From the NCBI GenBank assembly GCA_964017155.1, contig OZ024863.1, forward strand, positions 38,893,038 through 38,957,037: a stretch of 64,000 nt of DNA. Reading direction: 5' to 3'. The position numbers and the translations under genes are program-made. Below the pieces are notes generated by a model that made no database searches, was not told where the DNA came from, and was given only the letters and a program-made list of their open reading frames with translations. Positions 21,504 through 32,360 of the stretch are shown here, piece by piece (the stretch's first letter is position 1; each line of letters begins with the position of its first letter). The stretch is from Oasisia sp. SBJ-2009. Its lineage: Eukaryota; Annelida; Polychaeta; Sabellida; Siboglinidae.

Positions 21504-22744
21504 CGAAATCCACACCGTTTATTTTTGCGCGCGCTTTTCGCCACTTTGAATCAGCCAATCGATAACTTGCTTTGCCGCTAATACCCTATTCGGCGCCACA
21601 AGTTGCTGTATTGTCGTAAAGCTGAGAAATCGCCGTGGTCCAATATATATACTGGTCCAATATGGGTCACCCTCCCCTAATCGCTGGCGTCTCACCGCGA
21701 TCTTTTATCTAAGTCTCGTGCGTTGCCGGTCAGATTCTCCACCGGTTTTTTGTGCCATGTCGTTGTTTGTTGTAATTCGGGATGTATTTTTGGTTGCCCC
21801 TTAAGCATATTCCTTAGTGCCCCGGGCTTGTAATTTGATATAGGTGTTACCTGTTTCGCTAACGCCACCCACTACTTGCCCACCCGTCGCTGTCGTCTTT
21901 ATGCCCTACGGCCGGTATCACCGGCTGGCGGGTTTCCTGCGTGTTTGCCTCTGTGTTGATGTCTTTTTCCTTTGTACTTGGTTTCCTTTTACACTGTGTC
22001 ATATAATCGGTTTTCTGTTGTTGTGTCTTTGCTTTTCAGTTCCCACTGTCTGGCTTCTGACATTTTTGTTTTGCACGCTTCGGCTGTCTGTTTGCTTCTT
22101 GTGCGTTGGCCAGTTATAATTCATTTATGAGTGCTGTGCTATTGGTGTGTGCCACGTATTTATTATTTCGTTTGCTGTCTTCTTTGGCTGTCAAGTTGTT
22201 TTTATTTTCTTGTTAGGTGGAGGAATGACAACATGCCTGGCACTCGGTTTAGTGTTGTTGCATCTGACCTTTTGTTTTGTTTTTCTTGTTATGGCATCCA
22301 ATTAACGCATCACTTGTGTATTCTTTGTACCATTTATACATGTGTGTTTGCCCTCCTGGGGCTTCTGGCTGCGTACACAGCTGTTGGTGACGGCTCACCC
22401 TGCCTGGCCGTGTGTGTCGTTTGTGGGCAGGTTTTGGCGCGCCTGGAGGTGCAGCGGGCCTTGTTTTGCCTTACCTTTTGATATGCCTTTATGATGTCGT
22501 GTTTTTTTCCTTACCCAGGTTCTGTGGTCGATTTTCTGCTGCCTTGCTTGCAGTGGAACAGTGTTTTCCCCCGTCTATCGTGTGGCTGTTTGATTGGTTA
22601 ATTGTACTTGTCTGACCGTTGGATGGTGTTTGGCCGGTGTTTTATTGTGTTAGCCGCTGTGTTTGCCCAAAGCGTGTGTTGTGTTGCCAAGGGTTGTGAT
22701 GTTGTGCTACCACGCCCTGGTGTTATTTAACGTGCTGTTTGTCC

Positions 22745-22990
22745 TAGCCATGGGTCGACCACTTGTATAGTGTTGGACCTACAGTGTTAGCGTTAGGCCC
22801 ACGCTGTGATCGACAGGGTGTGATGTGGAGTTTCCGAACCCTTGTGTGTTTCCTGGCTAGTGTTTGCCCTCGCCATGGTGTCGACCACTTGTATAGTGTT
22901 GGGCCTACAGTGTTAGCGTTAGGCCCACGCTGTGGTCGACAGGGTGTGATGTGATGTTTCCGCACCCTTGTGTGTTGTGACCTGGCGGTT
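22745..22990. repeat. 127-bp tandem duplication in the 7-kb insertion
   Basis: GTCGACCACTTGTATAGTG starts at 22753 and again at 22880, each followed by GGCCTACAGTGTTAGCGTT-type sequence and CGACAGGGTGTGATGTG. Two copies, about 95% alike by eye. Confidence 0.88.
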
Positions 22991-23479
22991 TGAGTGGCTG
23001 TAACTTGTTGTTGGGACGTTTTTGTCGCTACCAAATGCACATGCTACATTACTGCTTGCAGGAGTTCCCCATTGTTACTGTTCACTTGTCAGGGAGGTTA
23101 TACTTCGCCATGTCATTCTTTCAGGACCAGGTTGCCAGGTTGGCTAACACTTTTAATTCTTTCTTATATGTATGTTCTATGGTTTATACAGTAGTTGGTG
23201 CAAGGCTCTGCATTTATTCATGCACTCAATCTGCATGAGCTTTTTGTTTTTGTTTTGGTGGGTAGGTGGTCTTCCAGGATGTGGATGAATTTGCGTTGCC
23301 ACATTGTTCCGTCTGGCACAGGCTATGTTGCGGGCCACGTCTGGATTGGTGTCCTTGTCCAGGGTGATAGTGACGTGATTCACATCGATTTTTGCTTCCA
23401 GCCTGGCTACGTGACTGCCTGGGGTGATGCTGTGTTTCACACCATTTTTGTTTGTTTTTGCTTCTTACCTATCTGAATG

Positions 23480-23960
23480 AACTGGCTGTTGTAGACCACA
23501 CATTTATTGTTGGGTCGGCACAGGGTGATGTTGTCGTGTTCCACACCCATATGCGCTTTGAACTTGTTTATATGAACTGGCTGTTGTAGACCACACGTTT
23601 ATTGTTGGGCGGGTATTGTGGTCGCATTGTGGTCGGCCCAGGGTGGTGATGTGTCTTCCACACACTTTTGCGTTTTTCGAGCCGGTATGCGTGCACAGCC
23701 TGTTGGAGACCATACATTTATTGTTGGGTTTGCACAAGTGGTCGGCCCACGGTGGTGTTGCAATGTTCCACACCCATGTATGCGTTAAAGTCGGTCTGCC
23801 TGGACTGGCTGTTGTTGACCACACCTTTATTTTCATGCTTGCCTTGCAGTTGCTCCATGGTGATAACGATGCACTGCATACCCATTTATGCTACGAGCCT
23901 GCCTGCTTCCCAGGCCCTTGTTATTGACCACGCATTTCTTCCTAGACTTGCACTACGGTC
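23480..23960. repeat. Degenerate repeats around TGTTGTAGACCACACNTTTATTG
   Basis: The words GGCTGTTGTAGACCACAC, TTTATTGTTGGG, GGTCGGCCCA.GGTG and TTCCACACCCATATGCG recur four or five times at irregular spacing (about 23485, 23578, 23700, 23812, 23925). In one plus frame they spell a recurring LAVVDHTFI ... FHTH ... EP pattern, broken by stops. Confidence 0.6.
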
Positions 23961-26260
23961 GGCCCTATGTGATGACGCGTTCATCCACATCCGTATTAGC
24001 TACGAGCTGGGCGGCATGTTTCCCCTGCATTCTAGACAATACAATTATTGTGAGCATGCTCTGCAGCCGGCCGCCGCCATTCCATGCATTTGTACATTCT
24101 ACTTTGTTTCAGGCACGTTGGTGCGCCTTAATCGTGCCTCCGACTGTTTCCTGGTTTGACCACCTATCTTCGTGGTTTATTTTCTGCCATTTTGTAGCAT
24201 ATCCACTATGTTTTGTTCCCCTTGTTGGGCTAGTCCCAATGAGGGTGTGTTTTGTTCGTTTCATTGCAATTGCTGTGGCATGCTCCACCAGGACCTCACC
24301 CAGGATCAAATTTTTGCCTGTCCACATTTTGATAAACTCTTGTATGCATAATTCATATGATGCCATCAGTTGCCAAGACTAGCTTGCCACAACCAGACAA
24401 TTGCTCTCTGTAATACACAAAGAATGTCATTGACGCAAGTTATAAACTGTAGTGATTGATATATTGTCTGTAACTAACTTTGTGGCAGTTTCAATGACAT
24501 TGTAAAATGGCATGGACGGGCAAGTTCGCGCAAAAAAACACATGGACGGCTATGGATGGCTCCGTCTGGCAGACTCGTCCATGACAATTAACTGCCCGTC
24601 CAAAAACTTAACTTTCAAATTTTGCCCTTCCACATGACGGGTGGTCGGGTCTCTGGGTGAGGCCATGTCAGCACCATCATCTTTTTTTGCCTCTGCCCCT
24701 GCAGACACTTGGCTGCAGCGACTTAGCGCCCTTCGCGCCAGGCGCGTTTTCTCATATGTGCGGAAACTGCTTTGGTATATTTCCTTGTTGCAGTTGTGCT
24801 TCGTGGGACGTTGGGTTGGACTGGTCGGCCTGCACCCGTGTGCCGATGTCCTGGCACCTCCTATGATCCTTGACATCACGAATGATGGCTCGACCCGCTT
24901 CCGCACCTTGGCAGATCCCCGCTTGTCGTTTCTGCAACTGCACGAACAGCCGCAAGCGCCACCCTTTTAGTATCTGCTGCCCCAGGGGATCAACACGGGT
25001 TCGGCCCTCCGTCCGTGTATTGGATTAGGAGGTCACCAAGGTCAGCCCATTCACTTGAGACCTCTTTCACCTTTGCTGTTGCTGACCTTTTACATCGTGA
25101 CCGGGTCCAACAACAGTCTCCCTGTGCTCGGTCTTTTCCTCCGTGTTGACGACTACCCAGTGCGGATGCTTCGACGATCTGTGTTCACCCTCATTACTGG
25201 ACGTGGGCATGGCTCAGTCTTGGTTGCTTGACAAGTGGTACAAGGCAATTCTTGCACACAGTTAGCACCCCTGGACACGTGACTACACTGCGGCATGCTG
25301 TAGCTGTTGACATTATGTTTGTCTTCACGGTGGCATTGCCTTCTATTAGGCCTTGCATGCGTTGCTTTATGACACTTAATTTTCACATATTTCGTTACTA
25401 GTGACGAACCACGTGTTTTTTCTAGCGTATTGCGTTTTATACCGTACTGGATTCTTAACATATGTATTGCGTTTTGACTACGATTCTGGTATTGATTGAT
25501 TTCAACGAATTCATTTTATTGATCGATATCGTACGAATTCTGGTGTCTTCTCGGCACTGCTTATGGTGCGTTTGTGATTCTACTGGTTCTGTGTTTGTTT
25601 TTGTTTTTAACCTTAATGTGTACGCCTGTGTCGTGTATTGAGTATACCATGTTTCTTCAGGTATCGATCGGTATCGATCACAACCTGGTATCGGCCCTGC
25701 ATTATGATTGCCTCGGTTTTCCGCTTTGGGCCGGCGGTTTGTTTGCCTTTCTACTCCCCTGTTACAGCATACTAGCTCACTCTGGTTTTATCTTATCACT
25801 GTTTGTTTTGCTGTCATACTTTTCCTGTTGTAATTGTTGTATATTATTTTCTGATACACATGCATTCTTGTTTTGGATGTGTGTAGCTTTTTCTGTGTGC
25901 CTGGCCTTTCACTTTTTGGCCGGAGGTTGGGTGCGTGGTGTTTTGTTTCCTCTCCCTCGTAGAAAACATTCCATTCCATTTCTGTTAATTGGCAGTGTCT
26001 ACTACTCCTGTTTATTCGGCGTTTGCGTTAGTCTGTTTTTCTTCTTTGTTGGCAATCCCTGTGCGCGTGTGATGGGGTTCCTGCTTTTGCCCTCTCTGGT
26101 AGTCTGCTGTGCTTTGTGTGAGGGTTGTTAGGTGGTTTCTGGCCCCCACATTTATTTTGCTTAGATAGCTAGTTGCTTAGATGATTTCTCGTGCAATCAC
26201 CATTGACAAACATGACATCTATATGATTTAAGGGGATTTGCTTTATTTATCTAGGCCAAC

Positions 26261-26324
26261 GGCAATGCTCATAGTATTGTAACTATATGTCTTCTCTTTA
26301 CTTGTGTAATTAAAGAGCATTGCC
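26261..26324. other. Inverted repeat near the 3' end of the 7-kb insertion
   Basis: GGCAATGCTC at 26261-26270 and GAGCATTGCC at 26315-26324 are perfect 10-bp complements with a 44-nt loop. Confidence 0.85.
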
Positions 26325-27720
26325 ATTTTCCACCCACATTTGTTTCTTGCTATCTCTCACTACATAAACCGAGCAAAGCACAGCAGGCTCCCATTACCTT
26401 TAGTTAATACAGTACCGGTGAGGGGAGCAAAATAATACTGTCAATACTGCTAAAATTTGGCGTCGCTGGGAGCAGCAATTTCGAATTTACTCCGAAGCAG
26501 CGGAACTAGCAACGAAACCGCCGAAAACACAGGTAGCATTGTGCAGGCCCCGAAGCACAGGACATATTTACAAACTTTGTCTTTGCAAACACCGTTGACG
26601 ATAAATATGCAAATTGGGAGCATGTCCTGAAAAAGTTCAAAACCTACTGTGAACCACGGAAAAACGAGGTATTTGAACGGTACAAATTCTGGCAGCGCGA
26701 CCAACGTCAAGGGGAGAACATTGATCAGTGGTTCAATGATCTACGAATACTACTGTCAACCTGTGAATATGGACAGCAGATAGAAAGCAGTCTAAGAGAT
26801 CGTGTCGTGTTTGGAATAGCGGACATTCATATAAAAGAAAGACTACTTCGAGCAAGTGATTTGACGCTAGAAAAGCACTAGATATCTGCCACGCAACAGA
26901 GGGCCAGCAAAGAACAGATGAAAATAATGGCAAGCCAAGCGACAGCCAGTGTCATGAAGTGAACGCCATCATCAGGTCCAAAGATATGTCAGTGAACAGA
27001 AGAAAGACGTGTAATCAATGCAGAGGCCAGCAACGTGTTTAACCACCACTCTACACGAGGCGGCAGCTGTGCATATTGCGGCAGCAAACACCCGCCACGC
27101 AAATGCCCTGCGTATGGTGTAATGCTCGAAATTCAAAGGCAGAAATCTTTTCGCCAAGGTCTGCCAAGGGGGTGGATTCAGGAAGAAAGTCTACCAGCTA
27201 GAGACAGATCACCCTGATGATAATGGCTATCTCTTTGTGGGTACAGTCAAAGAAAGCAAAGCCACAAAGACAGAAAAGAAATGGCAAGCAGTGATACATG
27301 TGAATGGTAATGGTCACAGTGTAAACTTCAAGCTCGACACTGGTAGTGAGGCAAATGTGCTACCAGCCACTGTGTACAAGCAGATGAAGTCGGTCAAGCT
27401 GGAAAAAAACTAAGACTTTGTTGTATACGTTTGGCGAACATCCAGTTGTCCCACTAGGAACAGTCAAGCTTGACTGCACCACTGGAAAGTGACACAAGGA
27501 AAACCTGTTGTTCTACGTAACGGGTAATACAGATGTACCAATACTGGGCAGCAAAGCATTCAATGACATGAACCTGGTCAAGCGTGTGTACGCATGCCAG
27601 CCAAGGCAAAAAAGAAATGAAGCAAAATTACAGAGATGTATTCACGGGTGTGGGGCAGTACGAGAAGCGATATCACATGCAAGTAAACCCAAATGTGAAA
27701 GGAGTGATTCAGCCACCACG

Positions 27721-28590
27721 GTTCTGCGTCCTCTTCTGCGTCCGCTTCTGCGTCCTCTTCTGGGTCCTCTTCTTGTTCTATGTCCTCTTCTGCGTCCTCT
27801 TCTGTGTCCTCTTCTTGTTCTAAGTCCCCTTCTGCGTCCTCTTCTGCTCCATCTACGTCCGCTTCTGCATCCTCTTCTGGGTCCTCTTCTTGTTCTATGT
27901 CCCCTTCTGCGTCCTCTTCTGCTCCATCTTCTGCGTCCGCTTCTGCGTCCTCTTCTGGGTCCACTTCTTGTTATATATCCCCTTCTGCGTCCTCTTCTGC
28001 TCCATCTTCTGCGTCCGTTTCTGCGACCTCTTCTGGGTCCTCTTCTTGTTCTATGTGCCCTTCTGCGTCCTCTTCTGCTCCATCTTCTGCGTCCGCTTCT
28101 GCGTACTCTTCTGGGTCCTCTTCTTGTTCTATATCCCCTTCTGCGTCCTTTCTGCTCCATCTTCTCCGTCCGCTTCTGCGTCCTCTTCTGGGTCCTCTTC
28201 TTGTTCTATGTCCCTTTCTGCGTCCTCTTCTGCTCCGTCTTCAGCGTTCGCTTCTGCCTCCTCTTCTGGGTCCTCTTCTTGTTCTATGTCCCCTTCTGCG
28301 TCCACTTCTGCTCCATCTTCTGCGTCCGCTTCGCGTCCTCTTCTGGGTCCTCTTCTTGTGCTATTGCCCATTCTGCGTCGTCTGCTGCTCCATCTCCTGC
28401 GTCCTCTTCTGCGTCCTCTTCTGGGTTTCTATTCTTGTTCTATGTCCCCTTCTGCGTCCTCTACTGCTCCATCTCCTGCGTCCTCTTCTGGGTCCTCTTC
28501 TAGATCCTCTTCTTGTTCTATGTCCCCTCTGCGTCCTCTACTGCTCCATCTTGTGCTCCGTCTACTGCGTCCACTTCTGCGTAGATGTGC
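27721..28590. repeat. 78-bp TCTGCGTCC-rich minisatellite
   Basis: About eleven copies of a 78-bp (26-codon) unit containing CTTCTGCGTCCTCTTCTG, CTCCATCTTCTGCGTCC and TCTTCTTGTTCTATGTCC. Several frames on both strands are open over long stretches: Ser/Ala-rich on plus, Glu/Asp-rich (EEDAEADAEDGAEEDAEGD) and Arg-rich on minus. Small indels shift the frame repeatedly, so a real repeat protein is unlikely in the present form. It replaces the RT part of gypsy element 1. Confidence 0.9.
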
Positions 28591-28725
28591 GTAATCTAAA
28601 CGGGTTCTCCATTGATCCAAACTGAATGAACGTTCCTCGGCTTTTCCTTCTCCATATGGCGCAGTAGCATCCAGGCTGGTGCAATGGTGATTGAGAGCAG
28701 TCAAATCAGTGGGATACCAGAAAAA
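28591..28725. other. Short unassigned spacer
   Basis: Between the 78-bp minisatellite and the CGGCGAC array. No feature recognised. Confidence 0.5.
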
Positions 28726-29010
28726 CGGCGACAATCCAAAACGGCGACAGACCAAAACGCGTCACGCCAAAACGGAGACAAACCAAAACGGCGACACTCC
28801 AAAACGGCGACAACCAAAACACGACACTCCAAAACGGCGACAACCAAAACGGCGATACGCCAAAACGGCGACAAATCCAAAACGGCGACACGTCTAAACG
28901 GCGACAATCCAACTTGATTTATAAACAAAGCTTATCCAAAACGCCGTGTTGACTTGTATCCAAAACAGCGGCACGACAAATCGGCGACAAATTCAAAACG
29001 GCGACACTGT
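28726..29010 (+). repeat. Left array of CCAAAACGGCGACA-type repeats
   Basis: About 14-17 copies of a 14-18-bp unit with invariant AAAACGGCGAC and variable 3-6-bp linkers. A non-repetitive island, TCCAAAACGCCGTGTTGACT (about 28937), is shared with the right array. The same material is inverted at 34560-34842, so the two arrays bracket gypsy element 2. Confidence 0.9.
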
Positions 29011-29261
29011 CAAAATTAAATTGGATTTTTCAGTTCGATTTTATAAGACGAACCATTCTATTAATATATAAAATGATTACTTTGAAAAGAAATATAATAT
29101 ATAATTCCAAATGTGATAAATATTATATATTATTATATCTTCAAATAGTGCCAAACTAAAAATGTGACAATCGAACAAATTTAATGCGTCATAAATACAT
29201 ACATCAACACCAATAATTTATATAATCTAACCCTTACACCAACAATATATGTATATGTATG

Positions 29262-29264
<3 letters not shown>

Positions 29265-29348
<84 letters not shown>

Positions 29349-29373
29349 CTAGACGGAAGCGCATTAGACGAGC

Positions 29374-29442
<69 letters not shown>

Positions 29443-29450
29443 TATATGTG

Positions 29451-29497
<47 letters not shown>
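29265..29497. repeat. Two (TA)n tracts separated by a short unique stretch
   Basis: 29265-29332 and about 29377-29497, with a (GT)n run and GACGGAAGCGCATTAGACG between. They lie between the left CGGCGAC array and the 3' end of gypsy element 2. Confidence 0.9.
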
Positions 29498-29513
<16 letters not shown>

Positions 29514-29516
29514 AAA
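29498..29516 (-). other. A-run at the 3' end of gypsy element 2
   Basis: On the minus strand, about 40 bases past the recognisable pol C-terminus, a run of about 18 A follows TATATATATTT. It could be a retained poly(A) tail or a slippage product next to the (TA)n tract; no LTR follows it. Confidence 0.4.
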
Positions 29517-29524
29517 TATATATA

Positions 29525-30709
29525 GGTGGAACTGGACTCGGACACGGGCGAGGACGAAGATGTTTCCTCGCGATCGACCTGGTCTCTCACGGTCCACACC
29601 AGTGGTTCACTCGATGTGTCCGACGTGACATCGCTTCCCGCAGACGTCACGTTCGGTAGACACGGCAGACGACGGCGTCGCTTTGTTTGTGCCGCTGTTG
29701 GGTTATTTCTCGGTACGCACAATCGTAGTGCAGCCCGATTCACCGTGTGCTGTTGTCCGAACCCGTCGGCGGGCTCGACCACATAGACGTCTTTCGTCCC
29801 TTGACGCATCACGACACAGTAGGGAGTGGGCTGCCACACATCCTGAATCTTGTTGCGCCCGAGCACTCCGTGCTGGCGGTGATACACGCGCTCCCCGGCG
29901 GCGAGTGGAAGTGACTCGCCTTTCGCTGGTCGGCGTGGTTGTTCAGCTGTGTCGCTGCTTTCGACGCTGGTGTTGCTGGACCCAACCATTACAGGACGAC
30001 TCCTCTCCTCCCAGTAGCACGTCGATGGGCAGCCTGCCGTCTCGCCCGAACATCAAATAATGTGGCTAATAGCCAGTGCTGCCATGCGGTGTGACATTGT
30101 AGGCGTGTATGACCTCCTTTAAGTGATCTGCCCACTTCTTTTTCTTCTCAGCCGGAAGAACCCGCAACAGGCCGTGCATCGTACGGTTGAACCTCTCCAC
30201 CTGACCATTCCCAGCGGGGTGGTAAGGAGTGGTGTGGAACTTCTTGATGCCTTACATGGTACACAGCTTGCGAATCACCGCTGATTCGAAGTAAGGCCAA
30301 GATCGCTGTGTATACGCAATGGCACACCGAACACGAGGAACCATTCGTTCACAAGAATGCGTGCCACCGTGTCTGCTCGCTGGTTACGTGTCGCCACTGC
30401 CACCGTGTATTTCGTGAATACGTCGGTGATGACAAGAACGTTCTCTCTACCGTCCGATGACAGTTCTAACACAGTGAGGTCGATAGCCAATACCTCAAGA
30501 GGTTGCGTCGCTGATAACCTTCCCATGGGAGTCTTCGCTTTGACTTGAGGCATCTTAGAGACGGCACATCGTTCACATCTCTCAACCCATCTCTTCACAT
30601 CTTCACGGAGTCCAACGCAGTAGGGTCGTTCTCTGATCAAGGCCTCGGTGTGCTCAACCCCCTGGTGCCCTGCTTCATCATGCAGGCCGAGCAGTGCTTT
30701 CTCCTTCAA
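29525..30709 (-). pseudogene. Gypsy element 2: integrase region, broken
   Basis: 30275-30709 carries the H2C2-like zinc-binding region (HDEAGHQGVEHTEALI ... CERCAVSK) and the catalytic-core start (AIDLTVLELSS, ITDVFTKYTVAV), with the second Asp in RIHSDLG. The frame is then lost. Around 30000-30110 minus-strand codons resemble the end of the core ([27 protein letters not shown]). 29525-29989 gives the C-terminal tail ([27 protein letters not shown]). At least two frame breaks make it non-functional. Confidence 0.8.
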
Positions 30710-30884
30710 GCAAGATGGCTGAAGTAACTGCTCGCGTCGAATGCCGTCTGGGTGGTTATGTGTCGATACAGCATACCATCGTGTTCAACGATTCTCTGTC
30801 CCATAGCCAAGAGAGCCAACGTCGCCTTTGATTCATCCGATCGCTCCCTCATGTCTGGGTGTCGTCCCCGATGACGATACCAGA

Positions 30885-31499
30885 TTACACGTTGTAGGAC
30901 GTCGCCACTCTTCTGAAACTCACGCATATGGAGGGTAATGTTCCGATAGAGTCACCCACGATTGCTGGCGCCTGCTCTCGAGCCTCCACAACATTGATGT
31001 GTATTTCTGCTGGCAGCTTTGTCGTTCTGGTCAACTCCTCGAAGCAGCTGTCGACGTCAGACGAGACCATCGCGGCGGGTGTGAGGCGCGATAACGCATC
31101 CGCGTTCGCGTTGTGTTTCACCGAGCGATACTTGATCTCAAAGTTGAACGGGGCCAGCGCTACAGGCCATCTTTGCTCAACTGCTGGCAACTTCGACGAT
31201 CTCATCAGACATGTCAACGGGTTGTTGTCGATGTACAAAATGAACACGCCACCCAAGAGATAATTGCGAATCTTGTCACACACTGCCCAATTCAAAGCCA
31301 AAAGTTCTAGCTTTTTAGATGAGTAGTTGCTCTTGTTCTTTTCCGACTTGTGTAGGCCACGGCTCGCATATGCTATGATTCGTGTCTTGCCGTCTTGGAT
31401 CTGACTAAGCACACCTCCTAGTCCAAGTGCCGATGCATCCGTTTCCATGATAAACGGTTGGCTGTAGTCGGCAAATCCGAGGACTGGAGCATTCGTCAA
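30885..31499 (-). pseudogene. Gypsy element 2: RNase H region
   Basis: The frame contains METDASALGLGGVLSQ (first catalytic Asp), KSEKNKSNYSSKKLELLAL (catalytic Glu), FILYIDNNPLTCL (Asp) and VKHNANADALSRL. It is the RNase H connection typical of Ty3/gypsy pol, downstream of RT but separated from it by a stop and frameshift near 31500-31590. Confidence 0.85.
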
Positions 31500-31583
31500 C
31501 TCCAGTTTTATCGCAGAGTAGGCTTCTTCACATTTCTCATTCCATCTGCTTGCTAGTTGGAATGAAGCACTCGATCTACGCTC

Positions 31584-32339
31584 TCATTTGATGTCACGAC
31601 AGCACGTGGTGATTAAAGCGTTCAGTGGGCTCGCGATAGCGGTAAATCGCGGCACGTAGCGGCGGTAGTAGGAAGCAAACCCCATGAAGGATCGTAGTTG
31701 CTTCAGGATTTCAGATTTTGGCGAACGTTCTACAGCTGCGACTTTCTCTGGATAAGTCGCAATCCCTGCAGCCGACACGCGATGTCTGAGGTATTGTACT
31801 TCAGTCTGACAGAACGCGCATTTCTTCAGTTCCAGTTTCCGCCCGTATTCTGTCATTCGCGTGAACACTGTGTCCAGTCTTTGGAGCTGTTCAGCGATAG
31901 TGGAGGAGAAAACGAGGACATCATCAAGGTAGCAGAGCAACATACTGAACATTTCCTCGCGGAAAGCTGTCTGCATGAGTCGCTGGAAGGTGGCGGGTGC
32001 GTTACACAGTCCGAATGCCATTCGTCGGTGTTCGTACAGGCCAAATGGCGTGGTGAAGGCAGTCTTGTGTTGGTCGTCCGGGTGCATCGGTACCTGTGTG
32101 TAGGCCGATTGCAAATCCAGTGTGCTGAACCACCGGGCACCTGCCAACGCATCCATCGACTCGTCAATCCGTGGCAGTGGATACGCATCCTTCACGGTCT
32201 TCGCGTTCAGCGCACGGAAGTCGCAACACATGCGCAAGGCCCCAGATCGTTTCTTCACGAGCACAACAGCACTGGCAAAGTCACTCTTGCCTGCACCCGT
32301 CCGCACAAAACTCTGAAGATGATCTTTGACTTCACCCAA
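31584..32339 (-). pseudogene. Gypsy element 2: reverse transcriptase region
   Basis: The RT motifs VVLVKKRSGALRMCCDFRALN, PLPRIDESMDAL, FSTLDLQSAYTQ, FGLCNAPATFQRLM and the catalytic LLCYLDDVLVFS are all present in one frame, followed by LRHRVSAAGI and LRSFMGFASYYRR. YLDD is the expected active-site form in gypsy elements. The upstream join to the protease frame near 32340-32360 is shifted. Confidence 0.88.
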
Positions 32340-32360
32340 CTGTGTTGGCGGGACCCGTCT

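Larger units (their letters stand above)
20045..21677 (-). mobile_element. Pogo-like non-autonomous element, copy 1
   Basis: Terminal inverted repeats GGGGAGGATGACC-AATATTGGACCA and (reversed) GGGGAGGGTGACCC-ATATTGGACCA are flanked by TA on both sides (20043-20044 and 21678-21679), as expected for Tc1/mariner-pogo elements. Many additional ATATTGGACC/GGTCCAATAT words lie within about 400 bp of each end, resembling clustered transposase sites. An inverted copy of 1593 bp is at 62106-63698. The only recognisable coding piece is a psq-type helix-turn-helix; no DDE catalytic domain is present, so movement would need a transposase in trans. It is nested in the 7-kb insertion, itself nested in gypsy element 1. 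Confidence 0.88.
19432..26430. mobile_element. 7-kb insertion of unknown class inside gypsy gag
   Basis: AATAATA occurs at 19425-19431 and again at 26431-26437. Removing 19432-26430 plus one duplicate restores an uninterrupted gag frame (VSFNN-TVNTAKIW), so the limits are exact. The 5' end carries a perfect 9-bp hairpin, ATTTAATCC-AGCAG-GGATTAAAT. Near the 3' end GGCAATGCTC (26261-26270) pairs with GAGCATTGCC (26315-26324). Apart from a nested pogo-like element, the body is strongly T/G-rich on the plus strand, with no recognisable reverse transcriptase, transposase, integrase or Rep/helicase. Hydrophobic open frames (e.g. 21844-22481 and 25574-26131) follow from the T-richness. The 7-bp duplication argues against Helitron and DIRS types. 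Confidence 0.75.
19392..27720 (+). pseudogene. Gypsy element 1: gag-protease-RT start, split by a 7-kb insertion and decayed
   Basis: Gag starts MEFKPPATVSFNN at 19392 and resumes exactly in frame at 26431 (NTAKIWRRWEQQF), then FKTYCEPRKNEVFERYKFW, IDQWFNDLRILLSTC and LRDRVVFGI. A one-base deletion near 26875 turns EKALDIC into a stop. Further on are a CCHC-type knuckle CAYCGSKHPPRKC (about 27070-27110), a retropepsin motif FKLDTGSEANVLP (about 27330), a one-base insertion in a run of A near 27408 and the linker YRDVFTGVG ... GVIQPPRF just before RT. Everything after that is replaced by the 78-bp minisatellite. The element is a K02A2.6-like gypsy relic and cannot be functional. Confidence 0.85.

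Noticed and set aside
21844..26131. Several hydrophobic frames that look like multi-pass membrane proteins
   Set aside because: The plus strand is T/G-rich, which forces Leu, Phe, Cys and Val codons; there is no start context, family pattern or splice partner, and frames end randomly.
19432..26430. DIRS or Helitron identity for the 7-kb insertion
   Set aside because: No tyrosine recombinase, RT, Rep or helicase motif was seen and a 7-bp target duplication is present, which those classes do not make.
27508..28625. Ser/Ala-rich or acidic repeat protein gene (mucin-like)
   Set aside because: Frames switch with indels in the 78-bp array, and the upstream codons belong to gypsy protease.
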